NCBI GenBank assembly: GCA_024103135.1
Contig: JAGFIZ010000025.1
Location: 21,861 to 85,860, forward strand
Reading direction: 5' to 3'
Source: Bradyrhizobiaceae bacterium
GTDB taxonomy: Bacteria > Bacteroidota > Ignavibacteria > Kapaibacteriales > Kapaibacteriaceae
Length of the DNA: 64,000 nt
Part shown: positions 45,808-55,962 of the stretch, piece by piece
Numbering within the stretch: the first letter of the stretch is position 1
Layout of the letters: the number at the start of each line of letters is the position of its first letter
Translations under genes and position numbers: made by a program
Notes under the pieces: generated by a model
The model's input: the letters and a program-made list of their open reading frames with translations, nothing else
Databases searched by the model: none
What the model was told of the DNA's origin: nothing

Positions 45808-47316
45808 ATGGCACGCACTAAAGCCAAACCAAAGGTCGACAATAAGAAGCTCATCATTGATGCATTCGCAGAGATGGCGCGCGAGAAAAGTATCGACCGC
45901 GACCTACTTCAGGGCATTGTAGAAGAAACCCTCAAGATGATGGTGCGAAAGAAGTATGGCGAGAATGCCAACTTTGATTGTATCGTAAACATGGATAAGG
46001 GCGATATCGAAATCTACCTTACCAAGGAAGTCGTAGAAGAAATCGAAGACCCGGAAACACAGATCTCCCAAGAACTCGTCCTCGAAGAAACAGGCGAAGA
46101 AATGGAGATAGGTGAAGAGTTTATCCAGGAAATCACGCTGGAGAATATTGCCGACTCGTTTGGCCGCAGACTGGTGGCTCAAGCCATCCAGAATCTGAAC
46201 CAACGGATTCGCGACGTAGAGAAGGACAACATCTACGAAGAGTATGCAAAGCGCGTTGGCGAAGTCATCATCGGCGAAATCTATCAGGTGCGACCAAACA
46301 ACATCCTTGTTATGCATAACAAGGTCGAAATGCGTTTGCCACGTGAAGAACAAATCCCGACGGAACGCCTCAAGAAGAACCAGCAGATCAAGGCCATCCT
46401 GAAAGAAGTGCGACGCAGCGGCGGCGCTACGGGTCTGCCCGACCTGATCCTGTCACGCAGCGACGATTCCTTCATGGCCCGTCTCTTCGAACAGGAAATT
46501 CCAGAGATCTACGACGGTATCATCGAGATTCGATCAATTGCTCGCGAACCTGGCGAACGTGCCAAGGTTGCCGTGACATCCTTCGACGAGCGCGTAGACC
46601 CAGTGGGTGCCTGCGTGGGTATGAAGGGTATTCGAATTCATGCAATCGTGCGTGAACTCAGCAATGAGAATATCGACATCATTGAGTACACCGACGATGT
46701 ACGCCTGTTCATCGCCCGCGCACTCTCGCCTGCCAAGGTGAGAGACGTACAGGTCGACCCAGAGAATCGTCAGGCAACCGTAATCGTCCCCGACGACCAA
46801 GTATCACTAGCCATCGGCAGAAACGGCGTTAACGTTCGCCTTGCCTCGAAACTGGCTGGCTACTCGCTCTCCCTTGTCAAGGAGGGGGCCGAGGATATCG
46901 AGTTGATTGAGTTTAAGGACGAGATCGGCAAGGAATTGTATGATGGTTTGATCGCTGCCGGTATTGATACTGCACGTGAATTCCTCGAAGCCGATCCTCA
47001 GGTACTCCTGCAACTAGCCAGCCGCGAACGCATCATGCAACTCCGTACGGTAATGCATGAAGAATTTGAAGAACGTGAAGACCCCCGGTGGGTGCGGCAG
47101 CTGGATGAAACAGAAGCAGGTGAGAGTGCACAGGAAGCAACGGCAACCACGGCACAGAATGCTGCTGAACCATCTGCACCACGTAGCGAAGAAGATTTGT
47201 TTGCTGCGTATGCCGAAGACACTCCGTTGGTTGACGATAGCATGATGTCAGACGACGAAACCGAAGATCAAACTGCCGACGAAACTGGAGCTGACGAAGC
47301 TCAGCAAGAGGACTAA
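45808..47316 (+). CDS. nusA: Transcription termination/antitermination factor NusA
   Basis: 502 residues. N-terminal RNA-polymerase-binding domain (about 1-135), S1 domain (about 140-205), two KH domains (KH1 about 215-300 with VGACVGMKGIRIHAIVREL, KH2 with IAIGRNGVNVRLASKLAGY), then a single helix-hairpin-helix-like segment and an acidic tail (Glu/Asp/Thr/Ala-rich, about 430-502) that is not conserved. NusA acts on pausing and termination. It is directly downstream of rimP (79 bases) and 12 bases before infB. In other bacteria NusA controls its own operon, which fits the leader hairpin. Confidence 0.95.
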   Translation: MARTKAKPKVDNKKLIIDAFAEMAREKSIDRDLLQGIVEETLKMMVRKKYGENANFDCIVNMDKGDIEIYLTKEVVEEIEDPETQISQELVLEETGEEMEIGEEFIQEITLENIADSFGRRLVAQAIQNLNQRIRDVEKDNIYEEYAKRVGEVIIGEIYQVRPNNILVMHNKVEMRLPREEQIPTERLKKNQQIKAILKEVRRSGGATGLPDLILSRSDDSFMARLFEQEIPEIYDGIIEIRSIAREPGERAKVAVTSFDERVDPVGACVGMKGIRIHAIVRELSNENIDIIEYTDDVRLFIARALSPAKVRDVQVDPENRQATVIVPDDQVSLAIGRNGVNVRLASKLAGYSLSLVKEGAEDIELIEFKDEIGKELYDGLIAAGIDTAREFLEADPQVLLQLASRERIMQLRTVMHEEFEEREDPRWVRQLDETEAGESAQEATATTAQNAAEPSAPRSEEDLFAAYAEDTPLVDDSMMSDDETEDQTADETGADEAQQED

Positions 47317-47328
47317 TCAAAGGAGACT

Positions 47329-50300
47329 ATGCCCACATCAGGCACCAAATTGTTCAAGATCGCGACCCAGATCAACATCAGTAAGGACGCCATCGTTGAG
47401 TATCTGATATCGAAAGGTTTCGATGTTCAGAACAAGCCAACAGCCGTGCTGTCCGAAGAGATGGTTGATCTAGTGATCGACAAGTTCGCGAAGGAACTCA
47501 AGGTCGCCGAGAAACAGCGCGCCAAGGTTCAACGTCAGCAAGCCACCCGTAAGTCCATCATGGAATCGGGTGCAACAACTTCGATCGACCATCCGGAACC
47601 TGTGCGCGATGTCCCTCAGCCCGTTGCCGAGGAAGTGCCACCTGTGGTCGAAGCTCCCGTTGTCGAGGTTAAGCCACAAGAACCAGAGCCGGTTTCCGAG
47701 CCATCGGTAGAACCTGTCACCACGCCTGAAGTCCAAGAGCCAATACAGGCCAAGGAGACTGCAGTCGAAGAGCCACCAGTGGTGAAGCAAGGTCCAGCGG
47801 TGGGACAGGTCATCAATCTTGATGCGATTGGCAAGCCCCCTGCCCCAGCCGTCACCCCAGAAATACCAGCTGCTGATGATGAATCAGCGAAGAAGTCCAA
47901 GGCGCCGTCCAGCAAGAGCAAGAAAGAGTCTGCCAAGGAAACCACTGTCGAGGTGGTCGAAGATACGGTCGAAGCGAAAGCCGACGAGCATATCGAGGCG
48001 GCAAGTAACGATACTCAAGACAAGGACAGTGATGACAAGGCCGAGGGTAAGGCCGACGAGCCAGCAGGAGATGCCGACGAGAAACGTAAGCGCAAGCGCA
48101 AGGGTGTTGTCGAAGTAGAACTCAAGGCTGGTGGTGCTCCCAAGCTTCGTGGACTTACCGTACTCGGTAAGATCGAAATTCAGAAGAAGGAAGAACGCAA
48201 GAAGCCAAGTCGCGATCGTGAGCAGAAACAACCCGGACGTGGAACCATTGGCGAAGCGGTCAGTGCACGCAAACCAAGATCAGGCAGCGCTCCAACAGGT
48301 ACAACATCCGCACCACGCACTCCGAATAGAAACTTTGGTCCGAATGCTATGCCTGCTTCGCAGACAGGGGCAGGCGGACGTGGTGGAGCAAATCAGCGGA
48401 CGGATGACCGCAAACGGCGTACAGCACGTGGTGGCAAGGAGCAGTTCAGCGAAGGTGATGTAAACAAGGCCATTCGTCAGACGCTCTCTGGCATTGACGA
48501 TCGCAGGAGCGGTGCTGGCCGTTCAAAAATCAAGCTTAAGAAACGACAGGTCCGCGAAGAGAAGGAAGCCATTCGTCAAGAAGAGGCAGCGCGCGAAAAA
48601 TCGATTCTCAAGCTCTCTGAGTTTGTAACAACAGGCGACCTTGCAAACATGATGCGCGTCTCTGCAGCAGAGATCATCATGAAGTGTATGGGGCTAGGTC
48701 TGATGGTGTCCATCAACCAACGTCTTGATAAGGAGACCATCGAGCTTATCGCAAGCGACTACAGCTTCGAAGTGCAGTTCCTGGGCTCCGAAGAAGAACT
48801 CGAGATGGTCGAAGAGGACGATGCACCAGAGACCCTTAAGCCGCGTTCGCCAATCGTGACCATCATGGGTCACGTTGACCACGGTAAGACATCACTCCTC
48901 GACTACATCCGCAACGCCAACGTTGTTGCTGGCGAAGCAGGCGGTATTACACAGCACATTGGCGCCTATCGCGTCGAGGTTCCAGGTGGCAAACACATCA
49001 CCTTCCTCGACACACCAGGTCACGAGGCATTTACCGCCATGCGTGCACGTGGTGCTCAGGTAACCGACATCGTGGTGCTGGTTGTTGCCGCCGACGATTC
49101 GGTGATGCCGCAGACCCTGGAAGCCATTTCACACGCTCAAGCTGCCAACGTACCGATGGTCGTGGCGATTAACAAGGTCGACAAGCCCGATGCAAACCCC
49201 GATCGAATCAAGCAGCAGCTTGCCGATCATAACGTACTCGTCGAAGAGTGGGGTGGCAAGTATCAATGCGTTGAACTCTCTGCCAAGACTGGTAGCAATG
49301 TCGACACACTCCTGGAGAAGATTCTCCTCGAAGCAGATCTGTTGGACCTGAAGGCCAATCCCGATCGCACAGCTCGTGCTACCGTTATCGAAGGTCACGT
49401 TGACAAGGGGCGCGGTAACGTGGTGACCGTGATCGTGCAGAAGGGTACGCTGGACGTGGGCGACATCTTTGTGTGCGGACAGTTTGCAGGTCGTGTACGT
49501 GCTATGACAGACGAACGCGGCAACAAGGTAGACTTTGCTACGCCATCCATGCCAGTTCAGGTTACGGGCTTTGATGGCTTGCCAAATGCCGGCGATGTGC
49601 TCTACGAAATGGAAAGCGATGCCGAGGCAAGAGAAGTTGCTGGCAAGCGCCAACAGCTCCGCCGCGAACAGCAGTTCCGCGGTCAGCGCCACATGACGCT
49701 GGACGACATCTCCGCACAAATCCAGCAGGGTGGCGTCAAGGAACTCCGTCTTGTTGTGAAGACGGACGTGAGCGGTTCGTTGGAAGCTCTCACCGACTCC
49801 TTGCTCAAGCTCTCTACACCCGAAGTACAGATTCGTATCCTGTTCCGCTCTGTTGGTGCAATCTCCGAGAGCGACGTCATGCTTGCATCGGCATCTGGTG
49901 CCGTTATCGTTGGCTTCCAGGTTACCGCTCCCGCAGCCGTAAGAAAGCTTGCAGAGACGGAGAAAGTCGACGTTCGCCTCTACTCCATTATCTACGACTG
50001 TATCAACGAAGTGCAGCTTGCCCTAGAAGGTATGCTCACGCCAGACGTAAAGGAAGAGATAACGGCAACGGTAGAAGTTCGCGCACTGTTCAAGATCAGC
50101 AAGCTTGGAACGATTGCAGGATGTTACGTGCAATCGGGTAAGATCAATCGTAACGACAAGGTACGAGTGCTCCGTGATGGCTTCGAAATCTTCAAGGGCA
50201 CACTTGCGTCGTTGCGACGTGTTAAGGACGACGTCCGCGAGGTTGATGCCGGCTATGAATGCGGTATCAACATTCAGGGCTTTAACGATTTGACGGAAGG

Positions 50301-50352
50301 CGACATCATTGAAGCCTACAAGACCATTGAAATCAAACGTAAACTGTCGTAA
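47329..50352 (+). CDS. infB: Translation initiation factor IF-2
   Basis: 1007 residues, ATG with a strong AAGGAG seven bases upstream. N-terminal about 500 residues are low-complexity, rich in Pro, Glu, Lys and Ala, as in many infB proteins of this group (only a short IF2_N-like helix at the start). The G domain begins at GHVDHGKT (Gly514-Thr521), with DTPGHEAFT, NKVDKPDA and the switch regions; domains II to IV follow. IF-2 brings fMet-tRNA to the 30S subunit. The long linker is the only unusual part. Confidence 0.96.
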   Translation: MPTSGTKLFKIATQINISKDAIVEYLISKGFDVQNKPTAVLSEEMVDLVIDKFAKELKVAEKQRAKVQRQQATRKSIMESGATTSIDHPEPVRDVPQPVAEEVPPVVEAPVVEVKPQEPEPVSEPSVEPVTTPEVQEPIQAKETAVEEPPVVKQGPAVGQVINLDAIGKPPAPAVTPEIPAADDESAKKSKAPSSKSKKESAKETTVEVVEDTVEAKADEHIEAASNDTQDKDSDDKAEGKADEPAGDADEKRKRKRKGVVEVELKAGGAPKLRGLTVLGKIEIQKKEERKKPSRDREQKQPGRGTIGEAVSARKPRSGSAPTGTTSAPRTPNRNFGPNAMPASQTGAGGRGGANQRTDDRKRRTARGGKEQFSEGDVNKAIRQTLSGIDDRRSGAGRSKIKLKKRQVREEKEAIRQEEAAREKSILKLSEFVTTGDLANMMRVSAAEIIMKCMGLGLMVSINQRLDKETIELIASDYSFEVQFLGSEEELEMVEEDDAPETLKPRSPIVTIMGHVDHGKTSLLDYIRNANVVAGEAGGITQHIGAYRVEVPGGKHITFLDTPGHEAFTAMRARGAQVTDIVVLVVAADDSVMPQTLEAISHAQAANVPMVVAINKVDKPDANPDRIKQQLADHNVLVEEWGGKYQCVELSAKTGSNVDTLLEKILLEADLLDLKANPDRTARATVIEGHVDKGRGNVVTVIVQKGTLDVGDIFVCGQFAGRVRAMTDERGNKVDFATPSMPVQVTGFDGLPNAGDVLYEMESDAEAREVAGKRQQLRREQQFRGQRHMTLDDISAQIQQGGVKELRLVVKTDVSGSLEALTDSLLKLSTPEVQIRILFRSVGAISESDVMLASASGAVIVGFQVTAPAAVRKLAETEKVDVRLYSIIYDCINEVQLALEGMLTPDVKEEITATVEVRALFKISKLGTIAGCYVQSGKINRNDKVRVLRDGFEIFKGTLASLRRVKDDVREVDAGYECGINIQGFNDLTEGDIIEAYKTIEIKRKLS

Positions 50353-50380
50353 CGGTGCAACTCCGTTAGACATTATCACC

Positions 50381-50749
50381 GTGTCAATTAGAATGCAACG
50401 GGTGGCTGCCGAGATTCAAAAAGCTCTGGCAAGCCCCCTTCAAAGAATCGCCGAAGAACTATCGGCAGGGTTTATCACCGTCACTGAGGTCAGAGTTAGT
50501 CCCGACCTTCAGCTTGCACGTGTGTACCTAAGTGTGTACGGTGGTAAGCAAAGTAGCGGCCAGGTGCTTGAACACATTGAACGTGACGAGGTTGGCAGAC
50601 TCCGTCACCACGTAGCAAAATCGGTTCGTCTGCGCTACGTACCTCAGTTGAAATTTTATATCGATGATTCGCTTGACAGAGCTATGCGGATTAACGCAAT
50701 TCTTGATAGCGTGCGCCCAAAAGATGATGACGTCGAACCCAGCAACTAG
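50381..50749 (+). CDS. rbfA: Ribosome-binding factor A
   Basis: 122 residues from GTG 50381, whose product starts (M)SIRMQRVAAEIQ; Chlorobi RbfA proteins start SIRTERVA, so this GTG is preferred over the ATG at 50393 and the upstream frame at 50309, which runs inside infB. KH-like fold with VRVSPDLQLARVYLSVYG and KSVRLRYVPQLKFYIDDSLDRAMRI. Assists 16S rRNA processing and cold-shock 30S maturation. 28 bases after infB. Confidence 0.88.
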   Translation: MSIRMQRVAAEIQKALASPLQRIAEELSAGFITVTEVRVSPDLQLARVYLSVYGGKQSSGQVLEHIERDEVGRLRHHVAKSVRLRYVPQLKFYIDDSLDRAMRINAILDSVRPKDDDVEPSN

Positions 50750-50756
50750 ATGGCCC

Positions 50757-51497
50757 ATGCTGAAGGGGGCTATGGTTTCTGATCCAACAGCCCTGGCTGA
50801 GTGGACGTACGCCGCATGTGAACATGGGGCCGTAGCACTCATCGACAAGGAAGAAGGGTGGACGAGTCATGATTGCGTTGCACGACTCCGCACGCTCCTC
50901 CACACTCGACGCATTGGTCATGCGGGAACGCTCGATCCTCTGGCTACTGGTTTGCTGATTGTTTGCGTTGGTAAGGCAACCAAGGATGTTGACGACTTCC
51001 AGGAAGAGCAGAAAACCTACGAGGTTGTTGCAAAGTTTGGAGCCGTTACCGCAACGGATGATCGTGGTGCAGATGAAGAACCATACTCTGGCGAACGTGT
51101 TGTAGACCTATCAAGCCTTGCCCCTTCACACATCGAAGAGGCCTTGCTGACATTTATGGGTGAACAAGTTCAAGTGCCACCAGCATACAGTGCCATCAAG
51201 CAAGGTGGACGTCGGCAGTACGAGTTGGCACGAGCAGGTAAGCCCATCATTCCAAAGCCACGCTGTGTGACGATTCACGAGCTGCAGGTCGAAGACATTA
51301 CGATGCCGTTCATGCGCTTTACCATGGTTTGCTCCAAAGGCACATACGTGCGCTCGGTTGTTCGTGACCTTGGCCGGCTTCTCGGTACAGGCGCCTACGT
51401 ATGGTCGCTCCGCCGCACGCAATCAGGACAGTACCAAGCATCGGATGCAGTAACGATGACGGCACTCAACTCCGCTTTTGCAAAGGTGGCAGCGTGA
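50757..51497 (+). CDS. truB: tRNA pseudouridine synthase B
   Basis: 246 residues from ATG 50757 (ATG 50772 also possible; the octamer AGGGGGCT lies between the two). GHAGTLDPLATGLLIVCVGKATK contains the catalytic Asp (in TLDP); SYSAIKQGGRRQYELARAG follows (PPAYSAIK). It lacks a C-terminal PUA domain, like many Bacteroidota TruB. Makes pseudouridine 55 in tRNA. Stop overlaps the ribF start by one base (TGATG). Confidence 0.92.
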   Translation: MLKGAMVSDPTALAEWTYAACEHGAVALIDKEEGWTSHDCVARLRTLLHTRRIGHAGTLDPLATGLLIVCVGKATKDVDDFQEEQKTYEVVAKFGAVTATDDRGADEEPYSGERVVDLSSLAPSHIEEALLTFMGEQVQVPPAYSAIKQGGRRQYELARAGKPIIPKPRCVTIHELQVEDITMPFMRFTMVCSKGTYVRSVVRDLGRLLGTGAYVWSLRRTQSGQYQASDAVTMTALNSAFAKVAA

Positions 51498-52453
51498 TGA
51501 CCGTACGACTGGAAACCGACGCACTCGTCCACGATCCACAGAGTGTTGTCACCGTGGGAACCTTCGACGGTGTGCATTGCGGTCATCAAGGCATCATCAC
51601 ACGCATGAAGGAGCAGGTGGTTGGTCAGGCAGGTCGGCTCGTCGTTGTCACCTTCGATCCGCACCCACAGATCGTACTACAGAAGCCCGACAAGAAGCCT
51701 GTTCGTCTGCTAACCACGTTAGATGAGCGACTTGCAGTGTTTGAGCGCATGGGCGTCGACCTGGCCGTGGTTATCCCATTCACCCGCGAGTTTGCTGCAA
51801 CCTCTCCAGAGATGTTTGTTAGGCAAGTCCTGGTAAGGGGCATTGGAGCACGCACGGTATTCGTTGGACACGATCACATGTTTGGGAAGGACAGGACGGG
51901 GAATGAAGAGCTCCTTCGTGAGCTAGGGTCTGAATTGAACTTCTCCGTAGTCCCTGTTCCACCACTTGAGTATGATGGCGTAGTCGTTAGCAGTACCAAG
52001 ATTCGCGAGTCTCTCTATGCTCACGATGTAGCTCACGCCAATCAGATGTTGGGATGGAAGTATCAGATTACCGGAGTGGTCGTGCGTGGAGATGGCCGAG
52101 GTAGAACCATCGGTGTTCCTACCGCAAACGTGATGCCTCTTCATCCATTCAAGCTGCTGCCTGGCAATGGAGTGTACGTTGTTACGGCAACGGTGAACCA
52201 CATTGAGTATCCTGCTGTAGCAAACATTGGTACACGGCCAACCTTTACCACCGATCAGTCGGCAACACTAGAAGTCCACCTACTCGACTCAGACCTGGAC
52301 CTCTACGATCAAGAACTAACGGTGACGTTCCAGCAATTCCTTCGGACCGAACAACGCTTCGATTCGAAGGAGTCGTTGGTAGCACAACTACACACCGACA
52401 TTCAACAAGCACACACATTTTTTCAAACACATTTTTCAAGGACTGATTCATGA
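51497..52453 (+). CDS. ribF: Bifunctional riboflavin kinase/FAD synthetase
   Basis: 318 residues from ATG 51497. N-terminal nucleotidylyl-transferase domain (GTFDGVHCGHQGIITR, VVTFDPHPQ, SSTKIRESL) and C-terminal flavokinase domain (RGDGRGRTIGVPTANV, GVYVVTA, NIGTRPTF). Makes FMN and FAD. It shares one base with truB upstream and four (ATGA) with rpsO downstream. Confidence 0.94.
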   Translation: MTVRLETDALVHDPQSVVTVGTFDGVHCGHQGIITRMKEQVVGQAGRLVVVTFDPHPQIVLQKPDKKPVRLLTTLDERLAVFERMGVDLAVVIPFTREFAATSPEMFVRQVLVRGIGARTVFVGHDHMFGKDRTGNEELLRELGSELNFSVVPVPPLEYDGVVVSSTKIRESLYAHDVAHANQMLGWKYQITGVVVRGDGRGRTIGVPTANVMPLHPFKLLPGNGVYVVTATVNHIEYPAVANIGTRPTFTTDQSATLEVHLLDSDLDLYDQELTVTFQQFLRTEQRFDSKESLVAQLHTDIQQAHTFFQTHFSRTDS

Positions 52454-52716
52454 TCACTAAGGAGCGCAAGGCGCAGATCGTGAAAGAATTTGGCGCTAGC
52501 CCAACGGACACTGGCAAGCCAGAAGTACAGATCGCATTGCTTACGGCACATATCGAAGACCTGTCCAAGCACTGTGAAATCAACAAGAAGGATCATCACA
52601 GCCGTCGTGGTCTGATCATGTTGGTTAGCAAGCGCAAGACTCTTCTTTCATATCTCGCAAGCCGCGACATTCAGCGCTATCGCAGTATCGTAGCCACGCT
52701 TGGCTTGCGTAAGTAA
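52450..52716 (+). CDS. rpsO: 30S ribosomal protein S15
   Basis: 88 residues, usual length. HIEDLSKHCEINKKDHHSRRGLIMLVSKRKTLLSYL is the rRNA-binding core of S15. It begins within ATGA of ribF and is 36 bases before pnp, the conserved rpsO-pnp order. Confidence 0.96.
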   Translation: MITKERKAQIVKEFGASPTDTGKPEVQIALLTAHIEDLSKHCEINKKDHHSRRGLIMLVSKRKTLLSYLASRDIQRYRSIVATLGLRK

Positions 52717-52752
52717 TACGCCACGGGCAAACACACGAATTACAGGATTCAC

Positions 52753-55185
52753 ATGCATACGGTCAAACGGACCATTAACGGCAAAGAGTTGACGCTGGAA
52801 ACCGGACGCTTCGCAAAGCTTGCGTCGGGTTCAGTCATGGTGCGCTATGCGGACACCATGGTACTCGTCACGGCCGTTGCTTCGCCAGAGGCGAAGCCAG
52901 ATATTGATTTTCTTCCTCTCACCTGTGAGTATCGCGAGAAGCATGCGTCGAGTGGTAAGATCCCTGGCGGTTTCTTCCGCAGAGAAGGCAAGCCAACGAA
53001 TAAAGAGATTCTCTCGTCACGCCTGATGGACAGGCCATGCCGACCGCTCTTCCCAAAGGGTTGGCGTAACGATACGCAGGTGATTGCCACCGTGTATTCG
53101 TTCGACCTGCAGAACGAACCAGATGTGCTTGCCATGATCGGTGCATCGGCAGCACTCACCATCAGCGATATCCCGTTCAAGGGTCCAATGGCAGGCGTCC
53201 GCGTCGGCCGCATTGATGGCGAGTACGTTGTTAATCCCACACATGAGCAACTCGCACAAAGCGATCTTGAGATTATGGTTGCAGGTACTGAGTCATCCAT
53301 CGTGATGGTAGAGGGTGCCAGCAATGAAATCTCCGAAGAAGCCTTCGTTGGTGCTATGGAGTTCGCTCACACGTGGATCAAGGAACTCATCGGCATGCAG
53401 CGTGAGCTGGCAGCATTGGTGAATCCCGTAAAGCGTGAAGTACCGAATACAGAGCCCCCTTCCGACATCGTTGATGCAATCGAGAATGCCATCACGAAGA
53501 AGATTGCTGCTCAGATTCGCAATAGCTCGTCGAAGGAAGAACGCTCGGCATTCAGGACAGAAGTCAAGAAGCTGGCACAGGAAGCCGTTGCTGCAGTGGT
53601 CGAGGCAAACCCAGATGCGTATGCCAACGTGAACGTAGACAAGTTGATGGGTGGCATCGTCAAGAGCATCGAAGCACGCGAGATGCGCGAGATGATTCTT
53701 ACCGAGGGCAAGCGTCTGGATGGACGTGGTACAACCGACATCCGACCAATCACCTGTGAACTTGGTGTCTTGCCACGTCCACATGGTTCTGCTCTCTTCA
53801 CACGCGGCGAAACTCAATCGCTTACCACGATTACACTCGGCACGAAGACCGATCAACAGTTGATTGATGGTCTGCTGCCTACCTACGAACGTCGGTACAT
53901 GCTGCACTACAACTTCCCTCCATTCTCAACGGGAGAAACGGGAAGGTTCGGGTTTACGAGCCGACGTGAGACGGGTCACGGCGACCTTGCCGAGCGCGCC
54001 CTCGAGCCCTTCATTCCGAGCGAAGAAGAATTCCCTTACACCATTCGTGTGGTCAGCGACATTCTCGAAAGCAACGGCTCTAGCTCCATGGCTACCGTTT
54101 GTGCAGGATCGCTAGCACTCTTCCATGCTGGTGTACCAATGAAGAAGGCCGTTGCAGGTATTGCCATGGGCCTCATCCTCGAAGATGCTCGCGTTGCAGT
54201 GCTGAGCGATATTCTTGGTGATGAAGACTTCCTTGGTGACATGGACTTCAAGGTCACGGGTACTGCCGAAGGTATTACGGCATGTCAGATGGACATCAAG
54301 ATCGAAGGCCTGAGCGTTGACATCATGCGCACGGCCTTGGAGCAAGCACGTCTTGGACGTCTGCACATCCTTGGCATCATGAATGCAGCCATCGAACAAC
54401 CAAATGCCGACCTCTCGCCATTCGCTCCAAAGCTCACCACCATTAGTGTGCCCGTCGAAATGATCGGCGCCGTGATTGGGCCAGGGGGCGAAACCATTCG
54501 TGGTATTGTGAAGGACACTGGCGCAGAGATCAACATCGATGATGATGGTACGGTCACCATTGCTGCCGTCAATCAAGAGAGCGCCGATGCAGCAATTGCT
54601 CGCATCCGCGATATCACACGTCCTATCGAAGAAGGCGCTATCTACACCGGCACGGTGAAGGAGATTCGCGAAGGCCTCGGCGCCTTCGTCGAGATTGCAC
54701 CAAAGAAGCAAGGACTCCTCCATGTTTCACAGCTCGACCACCGTCGCGTAGAAACCGTCGCCGAAATCCTCAAGGTTGGTGATGTCCTCGATGTTAAGCT
54801 CATCGAAATCCAACCAGGTGGAAAGTTCCGTCTCTCCCGCAAGGCACTGATTCCCGTGCCGGAAGGCATGGAAGCACGCCTCGACGAACGGAGAGGTCCA
54901 CGTGCCGAGGGTGAACGCGGTGGATACCGCGGCGGCGACCGTGATCGTGGAGATCGTGGACGCGGAGATCGCGACCGTGGTGGCTATCGTGGCGACAGGG
55001 ATAGGGGACCGCGCCGTGATGATCGCCGTGATGACAGGCGCGATGACCGACGTGATGATCGTGGTGAACGCCGTGAGCGACGCAGCGAACGTCCACGTGA
55101 AGAACGTCCACGTGACGAGCAACCACGTGAAGAGCGTCCATCACAAGCACCACAGTCAGGTGACGACAGCTACTACGTCGGCTAG
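52753..55185 (+). CDS. pnp: Polyribonucleotide nucleotidyltransferase with long basic tail
   Basis: 810 residues. Two RNase PH domains (the second with GDMDFKVTGT and GSSSMATVCAGSLAL), a KH domain (GAVIGPGGETIRGI) and an S1 domain (about 635-700). PNPase degrades RNA 3' to 5' with phosphate. From about residue 706 the protein continues for about 100 residues of Arg/Gly/Asp-rich low complexity: RGG-type boxes (GGYRGG, GDRGRGD), then DDRR repeats and ERPREE repeats. This tail is long for PNPase and may bind RNA or mediate clustering. It follows rpsO. Confidence 0.95.
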   Translation: MHTVKRTINGKELTLETGRFAKLASGSVMVRYADTMVLVTAVASPEAKPDIDFLPLTCEYREKHASSGKIPGGFFRREGKPTNKEILSSRLMDRPCRPLFPKGWRNDTQVIATVYSFDLQNEPDVLAMIGASAALTISDIPFKGPMAGVRVGRIDGEYVVNPTHEQLAQSDLEIMVAGTESSIVMVEGASNEISEEAFVGAMEFAHTWIKELIGMQRELAALVNPVKREVPNTEPPSDIVDAIENAITKKIAAQIRNSSSKEERSAFRTEVKKLAQEAVAAVVEANPDAYANVNVDKLMGGIVKSIEAREMREMILTEGKRLDGRGTTDIRPITCELGVLPRPHGSALFTRGETQSLTTITLGTKTDQQLIDGLLPTYERRYMLHYNFPPFSTGETGRFGFTSRRETGHGDLAERALEPFIPSEEEFPYTIRVVSDILESNGSSSMATVCAGSLALFHAGVPMKKAVAGIAMGLILEDARVAVLSDILGDEDFLGDMDFKVTGTAEGITACQMDIKIEGLSVDIMRTALEQARLGRLHILGIMNAAIEQPNADLSPFAPKLTTISVPVEMIGAVIGPGGETIRGIVKDTGAEINIDDDGTVTIAAVNQESADAAIARIRDITRPIEEGAIYTGTVKEIREGLGAFVEIAPKKQGLLHVSQLDHRRVETVAEILKVGDVLDVKLIEIQPGGKFRLSRKALIPVPEGMEARLDERRGPRAEGERGGYRGGDRDRGDRGRGDRDRGGYRGDRDRGPRRDDRRDDRRDDRRDDRGERRERRSERPREERPRDEQPREERPSQAPQSGDDSYYVG

Positions 55186-55193
55186 GCACAAGC

Positions 55194-55940
55194 ATGATGC
55201 GCAGCCCGCTTAGTGCTTGCATTATTACGCACAACGAAGAGGACCGGATTGCACAATGCATCCGGTCCGTTTCTTTTTGTGACGAAATCCTCGTCATCGA
55301 CTCCCACAGCACCGACGCCACACGTGACATTGCACGATCGCTTGGTGCCAGGGTTATCGAGCATGACTGGCTTGGGTATGGCAAACAAAAGCAGCTTGCC
55401 GTTACCAGCGCCACACACCAGTGGGTGCTCTGCCTTGATGCCGATGAGCATCTCTCAACCGATTTGCAGCAAGAGATTCAACAGGTGCAGGAAGGGGGCT
55501 TTGTAGGGAGTGTGGGCTATTCGATGCCGCGCCTCACGAAGTATGCTGGACGTTGGATACGTCACGGCAGTTGGTATCCGGATCGTGCAGTGCGTTTGTT
55601 CAATCGCGCACATGGTGGGTGGACTCATGCACTCGTACACGAGCACGTTCAACTGGATGCACCGGCTACACCGCTCCATGGAAACATCCTGCATGAGGGA
55701 TACCGATCGCCAGAAGAGCATAAGAACAAGATCGAAGATTATACCGACTTAGCCTCTCAGGAAATGCATCAACGAGGTCGGCATGCAACTTCATTTCAAG
55801 CACCACTTCACGCACTTAGTGCCTTCATACGCTCGTATGTACTTCGTGCTGGCTTCCTTGACGGGTGGCGCGGCTGGCAGATAGCATGCTTAGGTGCATC
55901 GTACACCTACAAGAAGTACCGAAAACTCTCCAAGCTGTAA
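55194..55940 (+). CDS. Glycosyltransferase family 2
   Basis: 248 residues, starting eight bases after pnp. ACIITHNEEDRIAQCIRSV, VIDSHSTDATRDIAR and LCLDADEHLS (metal-binding DxD type) are the GT-A family 2 motifs. Size and motifs resemble WaaE/KdtX-type lipopolysaccharide glucosyltransferases. C-terminal basic helices (SYTYKKYRKLSKL) may contact membrane. Acceptor unknown. Confidence 0.88.
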   Translation: MMRSPLSACIITHNEEDRIAQCIRSVSFCDEILVIDSHSTDATRDIARSLGARVIEHDWLGYGKQKQLAVTSATHQWVLCLDADEHLSTDLQQEIQQVQEGGFVGSVGYSMPRLTKYAGRWIRHGSWYPDRAVRLFNRAHGGWTHALVHEHVQLDAPATPLHGNILHEGYRSPEEHKNKIEDYTDLASQEMHQRGRHATSFQAPLHALSAFIRSYVLRAGFLDGWRGWQIACLGASYTYKKYRKLSKL

Positions 55941-55962
55941 CGGCACCGCAACCGCTTCAGAC

